64,000 nucleotides of DNA from the NCBI GenBank assembly GCA_018436705.1, contig JAHDLA010000020.1, positions 62,001 to 126,000 of the forward strand, read 5' to 3'. Shown here in pieces: positions 1 to 9,891 of this stretch. The notes beneath the pieces are model-generated. The model saw nothing but the letters and a program-made list of their open reading frames with translations. It was not told the origin of the DNA and ran no database searches. Positions within the stretch are counted from its first letter, which is position 1. Every line of letters starts with the position of its first letter. This stretch comes from Sedimentibacter sp. GTDB taxonomy: Bacteria > Bacillota > Clostridia > Tissierellales > Sedimentibacteraceae. A program made the translations under genes and the position numbers.

Positions 1-1263
1 GAAGACACGGTAGAACTTGTTGTGTTAATTACTCCATCTGAAATGATTTATAGTATTATGGATGATATAAATAAAAGAATGATGCAAAGGAATGACATAA
101 AGGTCATAGTCTGTGCCGCAGCAAATTTTGGAGAAACAAGGACTGAAGAAGGAATTCGAAGACAGAATTATCTTATAGATACTGCAAGGAAATATTGTAT
201 TCGTGTTTTAGGCCCAAACTGTATTGGCGTTATAGACAATATAAATCGTGTGGATACTACTTTTGTTGAGACACTTCTTCCTAAGGAAACAAGAGGAAGG
301 AGAGGTGGCATTAGTTTCATTTCCCAAAGCGGTTCGGTAGCTTCATCAATACTGATGGAAGGTGCGTCACAGCCTTTTCCGATTTCTATAAATAAGTTTG
401 TGTCCATAGGCAATATGGCTGATGTTGATTTTGTTGACATATTGGAATATCTTGAGGAAGACTCAGATACAAAGGTAATCGGAATTTATATGGAAGGGTA
501 TTCCGACGGTAAAAAATTAATCAGTACAATGGCAAGAATAGCAAAAAAGAAGCCAATTGTTGTACTTAAAGTTGGAAGAAGCTCGGTAGGTGCTAAAGCT
601 GCAAATTCTCATACTGGTTCTTTGGCAGGATCTGATGATGTGTATAGTGCGGCATTTAAGCAATATGGTATAATCAGAGCATATTCCTTTGAAGAATTGA
701 TGGATACCATGCAGGCGTTTAATTCATTACCTTTGCCGAATGATAACAATGTATTCATTCTTTCGCAGACAGGTGGTTTTGGAATTTACAGTACGGATGC
801 TCTACTTGATGAAGGAAGCCTTAATATGCCTGTGGTTTCAGATAAAACAAAAAAGAATCTTATGGAATTGCTTCCTGATATGGCTAGTGTTTGTATACCT
901 GAAGGTTATGCTGATATAACTGTTTCCGCAACTGTAAAGCAGCATGTGGAATCTTTGAGGATTGTTTTAGAGGATGATAATGTTGGCAGTGTAATATTTA
1001 TTACAGTTGTACCTACATTCCTTCCAAGCAAGGAACTTGCATCAGAATTGGTGAAATTATTGAAGAAAGAAAATAATGTAAAGAAACCTGTTCTCATAAA
1101 CATTATGTCTGGCAACTATGTTTGGGAAAGTCGCGTAATATTGGAGAAAAACGGTATAAGAACATATAGTAATCCTGCAAGATCCGTAAAGGTTCTAAAA
1201 AACATGTCTGAATATGCATTGTATCTTAAGGACATTAAAAAGGAGGAAGAAGTAAATGGATAA
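1..1263 (+). CDS. ADP-forming acetyl/acyl-CoA synthetase alpha subunit (5' partial)
   Basis: The reading frame is open from base 1, so the N-terminal CoA-binding part lies outside the window. What remains has the succinyl-CoA-ligase-like fold: 'FISQSGSVASSI' and the 'NSHTGSLAGSDDVY' segment, where the His is the expected phosphohistidine of the family. The family makes ATP and an acid from acyl-CoA, ADP and phosphate, an energy-conserving last step in amino acid fermentation. The stop overlaps the start of the beta-subunit gene by 8 bases, so the two are co-translated. The exact acyl-CoA substrate (acetyl, branched-chain or aryl) cannot be read from sequence. Confidence 0.88.
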   Translation, partial: EDTVELVVLITPSEMIYSIMDDINKRMMQRNDIKVIVCAAANFGETRTEEGIRRQNYLIDTARKYCIRVLGPNCIGVIDNINRVDTTFVETLLPKETRGRRGGISFISQSGSVASSILMEGASQPFPISINKFVSIGNMADVDFVDILEYLEEDSDTKVIGIYMEGYSDGKKLISTMARIAKKKPIVVLKVGRSSVGAKAANSHTGSLAGSDDVYSAAFKQYGIIRAYSFEELMDTMQAFNSLPLPNDNNVFILSQTGGFGIYSTDALLDEGSLNMPVVSDKTKKNLMELLPDMASVCIPEGYADITVSATVKQHVESLRIVLEDDNVGSVIFITVVPTFLPSKELASELVKLLKKENNVKKPVLINIMSGNYVWESRVILEKNGIRTYSNPARSVKVLKNMSEYALYLKDIKKEEEVNG

Positions 1264-1915
1264 TTATTTAAATGAGCTGGATGCCAACAAACTTCTTTCG
1301 AGTTATAAAATACCTATGGCTAAAAGTTTCCTTTGTAAGAATGTGGATGAAGCTGTAAGCAATGCAAGGTATCTTAAATTTCCGGTAGTAATGAAGATAT
1401 TGTCATCAGATATTTTGCATAAAACAGATGCGGGATGTGTATTTGTAGATGTTAAAAATAAAGATGAACTCAGTGTTACATTTTATGAGATACTAGAAAA
1501 CGCAAAAAAGTATAATTCAGATGCAAAAATTGAAGGTATACTTATTCAGGAAATGGCTGAAAAAGGTTTAGAAATGATAATAGGAATGAAATATGACCAG
1601 CAGTTTGGACCGACTATAATGGTTGGGAGCGGAGGAATATATGTTGAAGTCTATAAAGATGTGTCATTGAGACTGCTGCCTATTAAGAGGATAGATGCTG
1701 AAAAAATGCTCAAGGAAATAAAAATCAGCAATGTATTAAAAGGCTTAAGAGGTAAAATATATGATGATGAAGCTATAATTGATGTGTTGCTTAAGGTTTC
1801 AAAAATGTGTTTGGAAAATCCTAGTATAAAAGAGATTGATATAAATCCGTTGTTTGTATATGAAAAGGGTATGGGAGCAAAGGGTGTTGATGCTTTGATA
1901 AAAATTACTATTTAA
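1256..1915 (+). CDS. ADP-forming acetyl/acyl-CoA synthetase beta subunit (ATP-grasp)
   Basis: The 219-residue product is a stand-alone ATP-grasp_5 domain: 'FPVVMKILSSDILHKTDAG' near residues 43-61 and 'GPTIMVGSGGIYVE' near 120-133 are typical. It binds ADP/ATP and receives the phosphoryl group from the alpha-subunit histidine. The ATG follows GGAGGAAG at good spacing and overlaps the alpha gene. The split alpha/beta form resembles archaeal Acd enzymes; many bacteria carry a fused form. A hairpin terminator follows about 65 bases after the stop, so this ends the operon. Confidence 0.9.
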   Translation: MDNYLNELDANKLLSSYKIPMAKSFLCKNVDEAVSNARYLKFPVVMKILSSDILHKTDAGCVFVDVKNKDELSVTFYEILENAKKYNSDAKIEGILIQEMAEKGLEMIIGMKYDQQFGPTIMVGSGGIYVEVYKDVSLRLLPIKRIDAEKMLKEIKISNVLKGLRGKIYDDEAIIDVLLKVSKMCLENPSIKEIDINPLFVYEKGMGAKGVDALIKITI

Positions 1916-1978
1916 TTTGAAATAACCGATTAATTTCATGAAGTGAAGGTTTATCATTTAAATTTGTAATTAGTTGAA

Positions 1979-2014
1979 CACAAAAACGCTGGTTTAACCG
2001 GCTTTTTTGTGTTT
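1979..2014 (+). terminator. Intrinsic terminator after the acyl-CoA synthetase operon
   Basis: A GCTGG/CCGGC stem sits inside an A-rich/T-rich outer pairing (CACAAAAA with TTTTTTGTG) and runs into a T tract. Confidence 0.8.
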
Positions 2015-2109
2015 TAAGATATGTTTTTGCAGGACAATTGTTTTAAAGTTTTATTTGTATGACTTTTTAAGAAACTACAAAAAATATCTTGTTGATTAAA
2101 AAATTAGTA

Positions 2110-2137
2110 TTGAAATTTTTTGTTTTTAGTATATAAT
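2110..2137 (+). promoter_or_regulatory. Sigma-A promoter for greA
   Basis: TTGAAA (2110-2115) and TATAAT (2132-2137) are separated by 16 bases, about 45 bases before the greA start. Confidence 0.7.
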
Positions 2138-2181
2138 GTATAGTAAAATTTAAATAAATAGCAATGCGCATAGGTGGGAAA

Positions 2182-2655
2182 ATGGAAAATAAAGAAATAC
2201 TGGTTACAGAAGAAGGCTACCAAGAACTTCTTGACGAACTTGAAAACAGAAAAACAAAATTGAGATATGAAATTTCAGAAAGAATAAAAGGAGCCATGAA
2301 AGAAGGCGATTTAAGTGAAAATGCCGAATATCATGAATCCAAAGAAGAACAGAATAAAAATGAGTCCAGAATAATCGTTCTCGAATATACTATAAAAAAT
2401 GCTAAGGTTGTTAAGCACAACGAAAAAACAAAAGATATAATCCAGATTGGCAGCAAAGTTAAACTAAGAGATATTGAATTTGATGAAATTCTAGATTATA
2501 ACATTGTAGGAGCAACAGAGGCAGATCCTGTGGCAGGGAAAATTTCTAATTTATCTCCGCTTGGATCAGAGCTGCTTGGAAAAAAGAAAGGAACAAAGAT
2601 TAGTGTTTCATCTCCGGGCGGTGTTGTAGAATACGAAATTCTTGAAGTGAATTAA
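2182..2655 (+). CDS. greA: Transcription elongation factor GreA
   Basis: GreA rescues backtracked RNA polymerase by stimulating transcript cleavage. The product has the N-terminal coiled coil with 'EGDLSENAEYHESKEEQ', carrying the acidic tip residues that reach the active site, and a C-terminal FKBP-like domain ending in 'GTKISVSSPGGVVEYEI'. The start at 2182 is preferred over the in-frame ATG at 2164 because AGGTGGG (2172-2178) lies just before it and the protein then has normal GreA length (157 residues). It has its own promoter and is followed by a terminator, so it is monocistronic. Confidence 0.95.
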   Translation: MENKEILVTEEGYQELLDELENRKTKLRYEISERIKGAMKEGDLSENAEYHESKEEQNKNESRIIVLEYTIKNAKVVKHNEKTKDIIQIGSKVKLRDIEFDEILDYNIVGATEADPVAGKISNLSPLGSELLGKKKGTKISVSSPGGVVEYEILEVN

Positions 2656-2664
2656 AGAAAGATT

Positions 2665-2705
2665 AAGCTTTGTGATTTATAATTACAAAGCTTGTATTTT
2701 TGTTG
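2665..2705 (+). terminator. Terminator after greA
   Basis: AAGCTTTGT (2665-2673) pairs perfectly with ACAAAGCTT (2685-2693), followed by a T-rich tract. Confidence 0.75.
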
Positions 2706-2801
2706 TTCATATTCGGATTTATAGATGTAATTTGCAGTAAATGCAGTTGCAATGTGTCGGCAATATGAATTTAAAGCAATATCTAGCGGAAAAACAAAAA
2801 C

Positions 2802-2830
2802 TTGAAGAATTTCAGGATTAATTGTATAAT
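2802..2830 (+). promoter_or_regulatory. Sigma-A promoter for the yqhQ-prmC-prfA operon
   Basis: TTGAAG (2802-2807) and TATAAT (2825-2830) are 17 bases apart; AAAGGGG then precedes the ATG at 2860. Confidence 0.7.
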
Positions 2831-2859
2831 ACATTGAATGTATATGAAAAGGGGACAAA

Positions 2860-3804
2860 ATGAGCGATATAGTAAAAAAAGAGGTCAAAAAGACCAGCAT
2901 AGGCGGTCAGGCTCTCATTGAAGGAATAATGATGAAGGGTCCCGGAAAACTTGCAACTGCAGTGAGAAAACCTGACGGTGAGATTGAAATAAAAGAAAGT
3001 GAAATAAAACAGTTATTTAAGCATAAATTCTTTAAACTTCCTATAATAAGAGGAAGCTTTGTGCTCATTGACTCTCTTGTAAGCGGAGTGAAAGAGCTTA
3101 TGTATTCAGCTGAATTTTACGGTGAAGATTATGAAGAGGATGCTCTTGATAAATTTATAAGAAAAGTGTTTAAGGATAAGGCAGATACTGCAGTAATTTA
3201 TGTATCAGTTGCAGTGGCATTGATATTTTCTGTGGTCATATTCATTTTAGGTCCGACACTGCTGACAAATGTACTGAAAAATGTGGTAAAAAATACACTT
3301 TTGCTGAACTTAATTGAAGGCTTGATAAGGGTTCTGATGTTTGTAGGTTATGTGTATGCTGTATCTAAGCTTAATGACATAAAAAGAGTTTTTATGTATC
3401 ACGGTGCGGAGCACAAAACCATACACTGCTATGAGCACGGTGAGGAATTGACAGTAGAGAATGTAAGAAAATATTCTACACTTCATCCGAGATGCGGAAC
3501 CAGCTTTATGATAAATGTCATGCTGATAAGCATATTGGTATTTTCATTTTTTGGATGGCCCAATCCTCTAATGAGGCTTGTAGTTAGAATTTCAATGCTT
3601 CCTGTCATAGCTGGGTTATCGTATGAGCTTAACAGATATGTGGGAAGATGCGAAAGTGATAACATATTTACAAAAATTATAACTTATCCGGGTTTTCAGA
3701 TACAAAAAATTACTACCAAGGAACCGGATGATTCTATGATGGAAGTGGCTATAAAAGCTATGGAAAGAGTTATCCCGCAAAACGGAGAAGATGATACATG
3801 GTAA
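2860..3804 (+). CDS. yqhQ: DUF1385 (YqhQ-like) membrane protein
   Basis: The 314-residue protein begins with the DUF1385 signature 'GGQALIEGIMMKGP' (residues 15-28). It contains several hydrophobic segments (about residues 114-136, 145-170 and 215-245) and the His-rich stretch 'HGAEHKTIHCYEHGE', which looks like a metal site. The family is widespread in Firmicutes and its biochemical role is unknown. The stop overlaps prmC by 7 bases; yqhQ-prmC-prfA is a commonly conserved order in Clostridia, so the three are probably one operon. Confidence 0.9.
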   Translation: MSDIVKKEVKKTSIGGQALIEGIMMKGPGKLATAVRKPDGEIEIKESEIKQLFKHKFFKLPIIRGSFVLIDSLVSGVKELMYSAEFYGEDYEEDALDKFIRKVFKDKADTAVIYVSVAVALIFSVVIFILGPTLLTNVLKNVVKNTLLLNLIEGLIRVLMFVGYVYAVSKLNDIKRVFMYHGAEHKTIHCYEHGEELTVENVRKYSTLHPRCGTSFMINVMLISILVFSFFGWPNPLMRLVVRISMLPVIAGLSYELNRYVGRCESDNIFTKIITYPGFQIQKITTKEPDDSMMEVAIKAMERVIPQNGEDDTW

Positions 3805-4655
3805 CAATTGAAAAATTGTTGAAAGACGGAATTAAAATTATTAGGCAAAGGGAATTTAACAATCCTTTTCTTGATGCGCAGCTAATCTTATCTCATCTGC
3901 TTAAGCAGGATAAGATTTATTTGCATGTTAACAGGAATAAAGAAGTTGATGATATTACTGCAGAAAAGTTTTACGATATGGTTGAAAAAAGGAATTCAGG
4001 ATATCCTCTTCAATATATGACTAATTCTCAGGAATTTATGGGACTGGATTTTTATGTGCAAAAAGGCGTTCTCGTACCTAGACCCGATACAGAAGTATTG
4101 GTTGAAAAAATAATTGATACTATTAATACCGGACAGTTAAAGAATAAAAATATAAAAATTCTTGATATAGGTACAGGGAGTGGTGCAATTGCTGTAAGCT
4201 TGGGATACTACCTTAAAAATGCAGATATAACGGCAATGGATATCAGTGATACGGCAATTGAAACGGTAAGTATTAATATAAAAAGACATGGACTTACTAA
4301 TGTAAGGGCATTAAAAGCGGATATTTTTAATTTTGATGCCTGTAAAAAGTATGATATTGTTGTATCTAACCCACCGTATATAGAAAGAGAAATAATAAGG
4401 ACACTTCCCGAAGAAGTTTCTGTGTATGAGCCTAAGCTGGCTCTCGACGGAGGAGAAGATGGGCTTGACTATTACAGGCAGATAACAAGAGTGTTTGATA
4501 AAATACGTGGAGAAAATGCAATGCTTTTTGTAGAAATCGGGTATGATCAAAAACAAAAGGTTACAGAAATTTTAAATCGTACAAATATATTTAAAACAAT
4601 TGAATGCAGTAAGGATTTGGGCGGAAATGACAGAGTAGTTACCGGTATGACATAG
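3798..4655 (+). CDS. prmC: Peptide chain release factor N5-glutamine methyltransferase
   Basis: PrmC methylates the glutamine of the GGQ motif of release factors. The 285-residue product has an N-terminal helical domain, the SAM-binding 'DIGTGSGA' (residues 123-130) and the catalytic 'NPPYIER' (191-197), which binds the substrate glutamine amide. Its ATG is embedded in the end of yqhQ. The gene for its substrate, prfA, comes next, which fits the assignment. Confidence 0.95.
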   Translation: MVTIEKLLKDGIKIIRQREFNNPFLDAQLILSHLLKQDKIYLHVNRNKEVDDITAEKFYDMVEKRNSGYPLQYMTNSQEFMGLDFYVQKGVLVPRPDTEVLVEKIIDTINTGQLKNKNIKILDIGTGSGAIAVSLGYYLKNADITAMDISDTAIETVSINIKRHGLTNVRALKADIFNFDACKKYDIVVSNPPYIEREIIRTLPEEVSVYEPKLALDGGEDGLDYYRQITRVFDKIRGENAMLFVEIGYDQKQKVTEILNRTNIFKTIECSKDLGGNDRVVTGMT

Positions 4656-4786
4656 CTGTGCTTATTATAGAAATATCTAAAAACGATAACATAGAGATGA
4701 AGCCATGAGGTTGTTAACAATTATTTAGAGAAGAACCTTGTGGTAAAAACATAAAAAATTATAAGAATTCAGGAAGGTAGATTTTA

Positions 4787-5857
4787 ATGTTAGAAAAATT
4801 GGAAGCTCTAAAAGATAAATATATAGAAATCAGCGAAAAAATTTCAGACCCGGCAACATTAAGCGATTCGCAGAAACTTCAGAAATTAATGAAGGAGCAG
4901 GCTCAGCTTGAACCATTGGTTACAAAATACAATGAATATATGGATGTTTCATCACAGCTCAAGGAATCAAAAGAAATGCTCAATGAAAAGCTGGATGATG
5001 ATTTCAGAGAAATGGTAAAGGAAGAAGTTAAGGAGCTTACAGAAAAAGAAGATGAGCTCAGCAATGAAATAAAAATACTTCTCTTGCCAAAGGACCCCAA
5101 CGATGACAAGGATGTTATTGTGGAAGTAAGAGCCGGGGTCGGCGGTGATGAGGCGGGACTTTTTGCCGGGGATTTACTGAGAATGTACTTGAGATATGCA
5201 GAAAGACAAGGATGGAAAACAGAGTTTATTTCTGTAAATGAACAGGGAGTTGGTGGATACAAGGAAGCTATATTCTCTATAAAAGGAAAAGGAGCTTATT
5301 CGAAGCTGAAATATGAAAGCGGAGTGCATAGGGTTCAGCGTGTTCCGGCAACCGAATCAAGCGGAAGAATTCATACTTCATCTGCGACGGTAGCTGTGCT
5401 TCCCGAGGTTGATGATGTAGATATTGAAATAAATCCAAATGATGTAAGAGTAGATGTTTTCCGTTCGTCAGGAAACGGAGGGCAGTGTGTAAACACAACA
5501 GACTCTGCGGTAAGACTTACACATATTCCCACAGGAATAGTTATATCCTGTCAGGATGAAAAAAGTCAGCTTAAGAACAAGGATAAAGCTTTTAAGGTGC
5601 TTAAAGCCAGACTTTATGACTTGTACCAGCAGGAGCAGAATAAAGAACTTGCTGATGCGAGAAAGAGTCAAGTGGGTTCTGGGGACAGGAGCGAAAGAAT
5701 ACGAACTTATAACTTCCCTCAGGGCAGAGTTACGGATCACAGGATAGGAATGACATTGTATAAACTTGATTCATTCTTGGATGGAGATATAACGGAAATG
5801 CTGGAAGCTTTACTAACTTCCGACCAGGCAGAAAAACTAAAAGAAATCGCTGAGTAA
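4787..5857 (+). CDS. prfA: Peptide chain release factor 1
   Basis: RF1 reads UAA and UAG and hydrolyses peptidyl-tRNA. The 356 residues match the family length. The stop-codon recognition tripeptide PAT is at residues 187-189 within '[14 protein letters not shown]'; RF2 would carry SPF there. GGQ is at 231-233 and is the target of PrmC, encoded just upstream. AGGAAGG precedes the ATG. The 131-base gap from prmC shows no clear terminator, so co-transcription is likely. Confidence 0.96.
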   Translation: MLEKLEALKDKYIEISEKISDPATLSDSQKLQKLMKEQAQLEPLVTKYNEYMDVSSQLKESKEMLNEKLDDDFREMVKEEVKELTEKEDELSNEIKILLLPKDPNDDKDVIVEVRAGVGGDEAGLFAGDLLRMYLRYAERQGWKTEFISVNEQGVGGYKEAIFSIKGKGAYSKLKYESGVHRVQRVPATESSGRIHTSSATVAVLPEVDDVDIEINPNDVRVDVFRSSGNGGQCVNTTDSAVRLTHIPTGIVISCQDEKSQLKNKDKAFKVLKARLYDLYQQEQNKELADARKSQVGSGDRSERIRTYNFPQGRVTDHRIGMTLYKLDSFLDGDITEMLEALLTSDQAEKLKEIAE

Positions 5858-5866
5858 TAAATATAT

Positions 5867-5901
5867 GGAACGGATATGGAAATATTTTTTATACCCGTTC
5901 C
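5867..5901 (+). terminator. Weak hairpin after prfA
   Basis: GGAACGG (5867-5873) pairs with CCGTTCC (5895-5901) across a long loop with no T tract after it. It may be a processing or pause hairpin rather than a true terminator. Confidence 0.35.
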
Positions 5902-5923
5902 TTAAATTCAAACAGGGGAAAGT

Positions 5924-6169
5924 ATGAGAATAGATAAATATTTAAAGAATGCAAGAATAATTAAAAGAAGAACTGTAGCTAAAGAAGCCTGTGAACAGGG
6001 GAGGGTGCTTGTTAATGGAAAAGCAGCTAAACCCGGAACAGAGGTTGTCGCAGGCGATGAAGTTGAGATAATTTTTGGAACGAAACCTATGAAAATTAAG
6101 GTTGAACAAGTTCTTGAGCATGTTGTCAAAGATGCCTATAAAGAAATGTATAGTATAATTAGTGATTAA
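5924..6169 (+). CDS. rqcP: S4-domain RNA-binding protein RqcP
   Basis: The 81-residue protein is essentially one S4 domain: 'MRIDKYLKNARIIKRRTVAK' followed by 'GRVLVNGKAAKPGTEVVAGDEV'-type turns. This length and pattern match RqcP (YabO), which binds stalled 50S subunits and supports C-terminal alanine tailing by RqcH in ribosome quality control. It is the third translation-related gene in a row (prmC, prfA, rqcP). An unrelated short S4 protein is possible but less likely. Confidence 0.82.
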   Translation: MRIDKYLKNARIIKRRTVAKEACEQGRVLVNGKAAKPGTEVVAGDEVEIIFGTKPMKIKVEQVLEHVVKDAYKEMYSIISD

Positions 6170-6301
6170 AGTATTAAATTATGGGTATATATAGATTGTT
6201 ATGCTAATGGTTTAATTAAGAAAACTGCTATATTAATTGCAGGCAAAAGAAATCCGCAGCCTTTGGCTTATGGATAAATAAATTATCAGACGAGGTGTAT
6301 T

Positions 6302-6838
6302 ATGGAACTAAAAGGAAGTAAAACAGAACAAAATTTAATGACTGCATTTGCAGGAGAGTCACAGGCACATGTAAAATATACATATTATCAAAGCAAAGCT
6401 AAAAAAGACGGTTATGTGCAAATTTCAAAATATTTTGAAGAAACTGCCAGAAATGAAAGAGAACACGCAAAAATCTGGTTTAAGCTTCTGCATGACGGAA
6501 TTGGTGAAACAACTTTGAACTTAGAAGATGCTGCTGCAGGAGAACATTATGAGTGGACGGATATGTATGCAACATTTGCAAAAGTAGCAAAAGAAGAAGG
6601 GTTTGACAAAATAGCTTACTTATTTGAATCTGTTGGTAAAATAGAAAAAGGCCACGAAGAAAGATATCTTGCACTTTTGGATAATATAAAAACAGGAAAA
6701 GTGTTCAAGAGAGAAGGAGAAACAGTGTGGATTTGCGATAACTGCGGCCATGTTCATTACGGAGCAGAAGCTCCTAAGGTATGTCCGGTATGCGCTCATC
6801 CTCAAGCACATTTTGAATTGTATACTAAAGCATATTAA
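6302..6838 (+). CDS. rbr: Rubrerythrin
   Basis: Rubrerythrin reduces hydrogen peroxide in anaerobes. The N-terminal ferritin-like four-helix domain has the diiron ligand motifs 'AGESQAH' (residues 17-23), 'NEREHAK' (51-57) and 'GHEERY' (117-122). The C-terminal rubredoxin-like domain binds one Fe through C145, C148, C161 and C164. Length (178) is normal. It stands alone, with AGACGAGGTG before the ATG and a strong terminator after it. Confidence 0.95.
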   Translation: MELKGSKTEQNLMTAFAGESQAHVKYTYYQSKAKKDGYVQISKYFEETARNEREHAKIWFKLLHDGIGETTLNLEDAAAGEHYEWTDMYATFAKVAKEEGFDKIAYLFESVGKIEKGHEERYLALLDNIKTGKVFKREGETVWICDNCGHVHYGAEAPKVCPVCAHPQAHFELYTKAY

Positions 6839-6851
6839 TATAATAAATACA

Positions 6852-6888
6852 AAAAAATTGTCAGCAAAAAATGCTGGCAATTTTTTTT
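6852..6888 (+). terminator. Strong terminator after rubrerythrin
   Basis: AATTGTCAGCA pairs with TGCTGGCAATT around an A-rich loop and is followed by eight T. Confidence 0.9.
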
Positions 6889-6890
6889 GC

Positions 6891-6918
6891 TTGCAGTATG
6901 AATGTAATATGATATAAT
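6891..6918 (+). promoter_or_regulatory. Sigma-A promoter for argH
   Basis: TTGCAG (6891-6896) and TATAAT (6913-6918) are separated by 16 bases directly after the rubrerythrin terminator. Confidence 0.65.
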
Positions 6919-6982
6919 AAACAAAATAATGAATAATTAAAAATTATATTTAAAATTTAATATACTAGGAAAGGGATAAAAA

Positions 6983-8362
6983 ATGGCTAACTTATGGAGT
7001 GGAAGATTTGAAAAAGGTATGGATAAAATTGTTGAGGAATTTAATGCATCTATATTTTTTGATAAAAGACTGTATGACTGCGATATACAAGGAAGTATTG
7101 CACATGTGACTATGCTTTGCGAGCAGGGAATAGTATCAGAAGAAGAAAAAGAAAAAATTGTTAAAGAATTACTCAATATTAAATCAGAAGTAGAAAACGG
7201 AAAAATAGAATTCAGCGTTCATGATGAAGATATCCATATGGCAGTTGAAGGTTTATTGATAAGCAGATTAGGAGATACAGGCAAAAAGCTGCATACTGCA
7301 AGAAGCAGAAATGATCAAGTTGCAGTGGATACAAGGCTTTATGTTAAAAAAGAGATTAAGGAAATAATAGAGAATCTAAAGTACATTGAACATGTACTGC
7401 TTAAAAAGTCAGAAAAATATTATGATAAAGTAATGGTCGGCTTTACACATATGCAGCATGCACAGCCGGTTACTGTAGGATTTCATCTTATGGCGTATTT
7501 CCAGATGTTTAAAAGGGACGTGGAAAGGATGTCTGACTGCTATAAAAGAACAGATTTCAATCCTTTGGGCTCATGCGCTCTTGCAGGTACTACAATTCCC
7601 ATAAACAGGCATAGAACAACAGAATTGCTGGGTTTTGCCAACGTAACTGAAAATGCCATGGACTCAGTAAGCGACAGAGACTATCTATTGGAGCTGGTGA
7701 GCTCTGCTTCCATATGCATGATGCATATAAGCCGCATGGCTGAGGAATTTGTTTACTGGAATTCACAGGAATTTTCGTATATATCAATTGATGACAGCTT
7801 CTGTACTGGATCAAGCATTATGCCTCAGAAAAAAAATCCCGATATGGCTGAACTGCTCAGGGGTAAGACCGGAAGGGTTTATGGAAATTTAGTGCAGCTT
7901 TTAACAGTTATGAAAGGAACTCCTCTGGCATATAATAAGGATTTTCAAGAAGATAAAGAAGGCTTGTTCGATACTATAGACACTCTCAACAGGAGCCTAT
8001 TAATCTTGGCTAAAATGATTGAAAAGACAGAATTTAACATGGAAAATATTGAAAAATATCTTAATAAGGGATTTTTGAATGCAACAGATGCAGCGGAACA
8101 TTTGGTTAAGAGCGGAATGCCATTTAGAGAGGCTCATGAGGTAGTGGGTAAAATGGTAATGTACTGTGAAAAACATAGTAAGGATTTTTCTGATTTAACA
8201 GAAAATGAACTGAAATCAATAAATGAAAAATTAAGTTTAAATCTTCTTTCAGATTTAAGAATGGAAGGATGCGTAAGCGGAAGAGTTTCATACGGAGGTA
8301 CAGCTCCAAAAGAGGTTTTACGGCAAATAGACTCAGGAAGAAATTGGCTGGAATCAATATAG
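6983..8362 (+). CDS. argH: Argininosuccinate lyase
   Basis: The enzyme splits argininosuccinate into arginine and fumarate. The 459-residue product starts with the typical 'LWSGRFEKGMDKIVEEFN', has 'TARSRNDQV' (105-113) and 'GFTHMQHAQPVT' (153-164), and the superfamily signature 'GSSIMPQKKNPD' (276-287) with the catalytic Ser in the flexible loop. No argG or other arginine gene is next to it, so it is an orphan locus with its own promoter. Confidence 0.95.
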   Translation: MANLWSGRFEKGMDKIVEEFNASIFFDKRLYDCDIQGSIAHVTMLCEQGIVSEEEKEKIVKELLNIKSEVENGKIEFSVHDEDIHMAVEGLLISRLGDTGKKLHTARSRNDQVAVDTRLYVKKEIKEIIENLKYIEHVLLKKSEKYYDKVMVGFTHMQHAQPVTVGFHLMAYFQMFKRDVERMSDCYKRTDFNPLGSCALAGTTIPINRHRTTELLGFANVTENAMDSVSDRDYLLELVSSASICMMHISRMAEEFVYWNSQEFSYISIDDSFCTGSSIMPQKKNPDMAELLRGKTGRVYGNLVQLLTVMKGTPLAYNKDFQEDKEGLFDTIDTLNRSLLILAKMIEKTEFNMENIEKYLNKGFLNATDAAEHLVKSGMPFREAHEVVGKMVMYCEKHSKDFSDLTENELKSINEKLSLNLLSDLRMEGCVSGRVSYGGTAPKEVLRQIDSGRNWLESI

Positions 8363-8461
8363 CCATGATAATTTCTAGCTGTATATTTGTAATAAGTGTT
8401 AAATAAGTTAATAAAGGTAAATGTGGGATAAAAATTTTATAAATAAATTTAAGGAGGGCGC

Positions 8462-9829
8462 ATGCTAGATTTAAAAATTGTTAACGGAAAAATAATTGAT
8501 GTGGAAAACAGAAAGATTATTGAGGGAGACATAGGAATAAAGGACGGATTAATTACCTGTATAGGAAACGTTAATGAAGAAGCAGAGAAAGTGATAGATG
8601 CTGGTGGGCATCATGTATCGCCTGGTTTCATAGATATTCATATGCATGAGGAGGACTTTTCTCTTACAGGTAAAAAAGAATATGATATTTCCGAAACAAT
8701 GTTGAGCATGGGGGTAACGACATGCGTAACCGGTAACTGTGGAAACAACAGGCAAAGCATCGAGGAATTATATGACTTTATTGCTGAAAATGGTAATCCG
8801 GTAAATTATATGACTTATATAGGTCACAATTTTTTAAGAAGGGAAGCGGGAAATGCGGATATATACCAAAAGTCTTCGAAGAGTCAGATTGAGGCAATGC
8901 AGTATATGGTAAAAAAGGCTGTTGATTTTGGAGCTGTAGGAATTTCATATGGACTTGAGTACTGCCCCGGAATTGATGCCGAAGAAGCTATTGCAATAGC
9001 AAAAGAAATAAAAGGGAGGGATGACCTGCTGCTGGCTGCACATTACAGAAAAGATTCGTTACACGCGCTTGATGCCATAGAAGAAATGGCATATATAGGC
9101 AGAGAATGCAGCATACCGTTTCAGATTTCGCATCTATCAAGCTGCAGCGCATATGGTAATATGGCAGAAGCTTTGAATCTCATAGATAAAGTTGCTGAAA
9201 GCGGACAGGATATTACAGTAGATGCATATCCATATGATGCTTTCAGCACATTTATAGGTTCTGCGGTATTTGATGAGGGATGTCTTGAACTGTGGAACAG
9301 GGACTATGATTCTATAATGCTTACAGAGGAACCTTTTAAGGGTAGATTCTGCGATAAGGATTTATTTGAAAAAGTAAGGAAAGAATACCCCAACATGCTG
9401 GCTGTGGCCTATGTTATGAATGAAAGTGAAATAGTACAAGCACTGAACCATCCATTAGTTATGGTAGCAAGTGACGGTATTTACAGAAACCACTCTGGAC
9501 ATCCGAGAGGAGCCGGAACATTTCCCAAAGTTATAGGACAGTATGTGAGAGATGAAAAGAAGATGGAGTTTTTTGATGCGATTTATAAAATGACTTATAT
9601 GCCGGCAAAACGTCTTAAGCTTAAAAGAAAGGGAATTATAAAAGCGGGTTGTGATGCAGACATTACAATATTTAATTTTGATACAATAATAGATAAAGCA
9701 ACTTTTCAAAATCCCCAGGAAAAACCGCAGGGAATAGGCTATGTGCTGGTAGGCGGGAAGATCGCGGTTGAAAATGGAAGAACAATAAATAATAAGCTGG
9801 GAAAATTCTACAGAAAAGGCGAAGCATAA
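8462..9829 (+). CDS. N-acyl-D-amino-acid deacylase family amidohydrolase
   Basis: The 455-residue protein is a metal-dependent amidohydrolase of the D-aminoacylase type. It carries the metal motif HMH (H60, H62), the metal-bridging Cys in 'TGNCGNN' (C93), H194 in 'LAAHYRKD', H224 in 'QISHLSS' and the catalytic D338 in 'VASDGIYRN'. These enzymes release D-amino acids from N-acyl derivatives; related members act on dipeptides. GGAGGGCGC precedes the ATG. The neighbouring YfcC carrier and M20 hydrolase suggest use of acylated or D-amino acids or peptides. Confidence 0.82.
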   Translation: MLDLKIVNGKIIDVENRKIIEGDIGIKDGLITCIGNVNEEAEKVIDAGGHHVSPGFIDIHMHEEDFSLTGKKEYDISETMLSMGVTTCVTGNCGNNRQSIEELYDFIAENGNPVNYMTYIGHNFLRREAGNADIYQKSSKSQIEAMQYMVKKAVDFGAVGISYGLEYCPGIDAEEAIAIAKEIKGRDDLLLAAHYRKDSLHALDAIEEMAYIGRECSIPFQISHLSSCSAYGNMAEALNLIDKVAESGQDITVDAYPYDAFSTFIGSAVFDEGCLELWNRDYDSIMLTEEPFKGRFCDKDLFEKVRKEYPNMLAVAYVMNESEIVQALNHPLVMVASDGIYRNHSGHPRGAGTFPKVIGQYVRDEKKMEFFDAIYKMTYMPAKRLKLKRKGIIKAGCDADITIFNFDTIIDKATFQNPQEKPQGIGYVLVGGKIAVENGRTINNKLGKFYRKGEA

Positions 9830-9891
9830 ATATTCTTTGTATAAAATTACGTTAAAATTGCAAAAAACTTTAAATTTGTCGAAAAAAATAC

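Noticed and set aside
2767..2823. Short 18-codon frame upstream of yqhQ
   Set aside because: No ribosome site, overlaps the -35 box of the yqhQ promoter, and no recognisable product.
4903..5262. 119-codon open frame antisense to prfA
   Set aside because: It lies wholly inside the well-supported RF1 gene, is Ser/Leu-rich as expected from a mirrored coding strand, and has no ribosome site.
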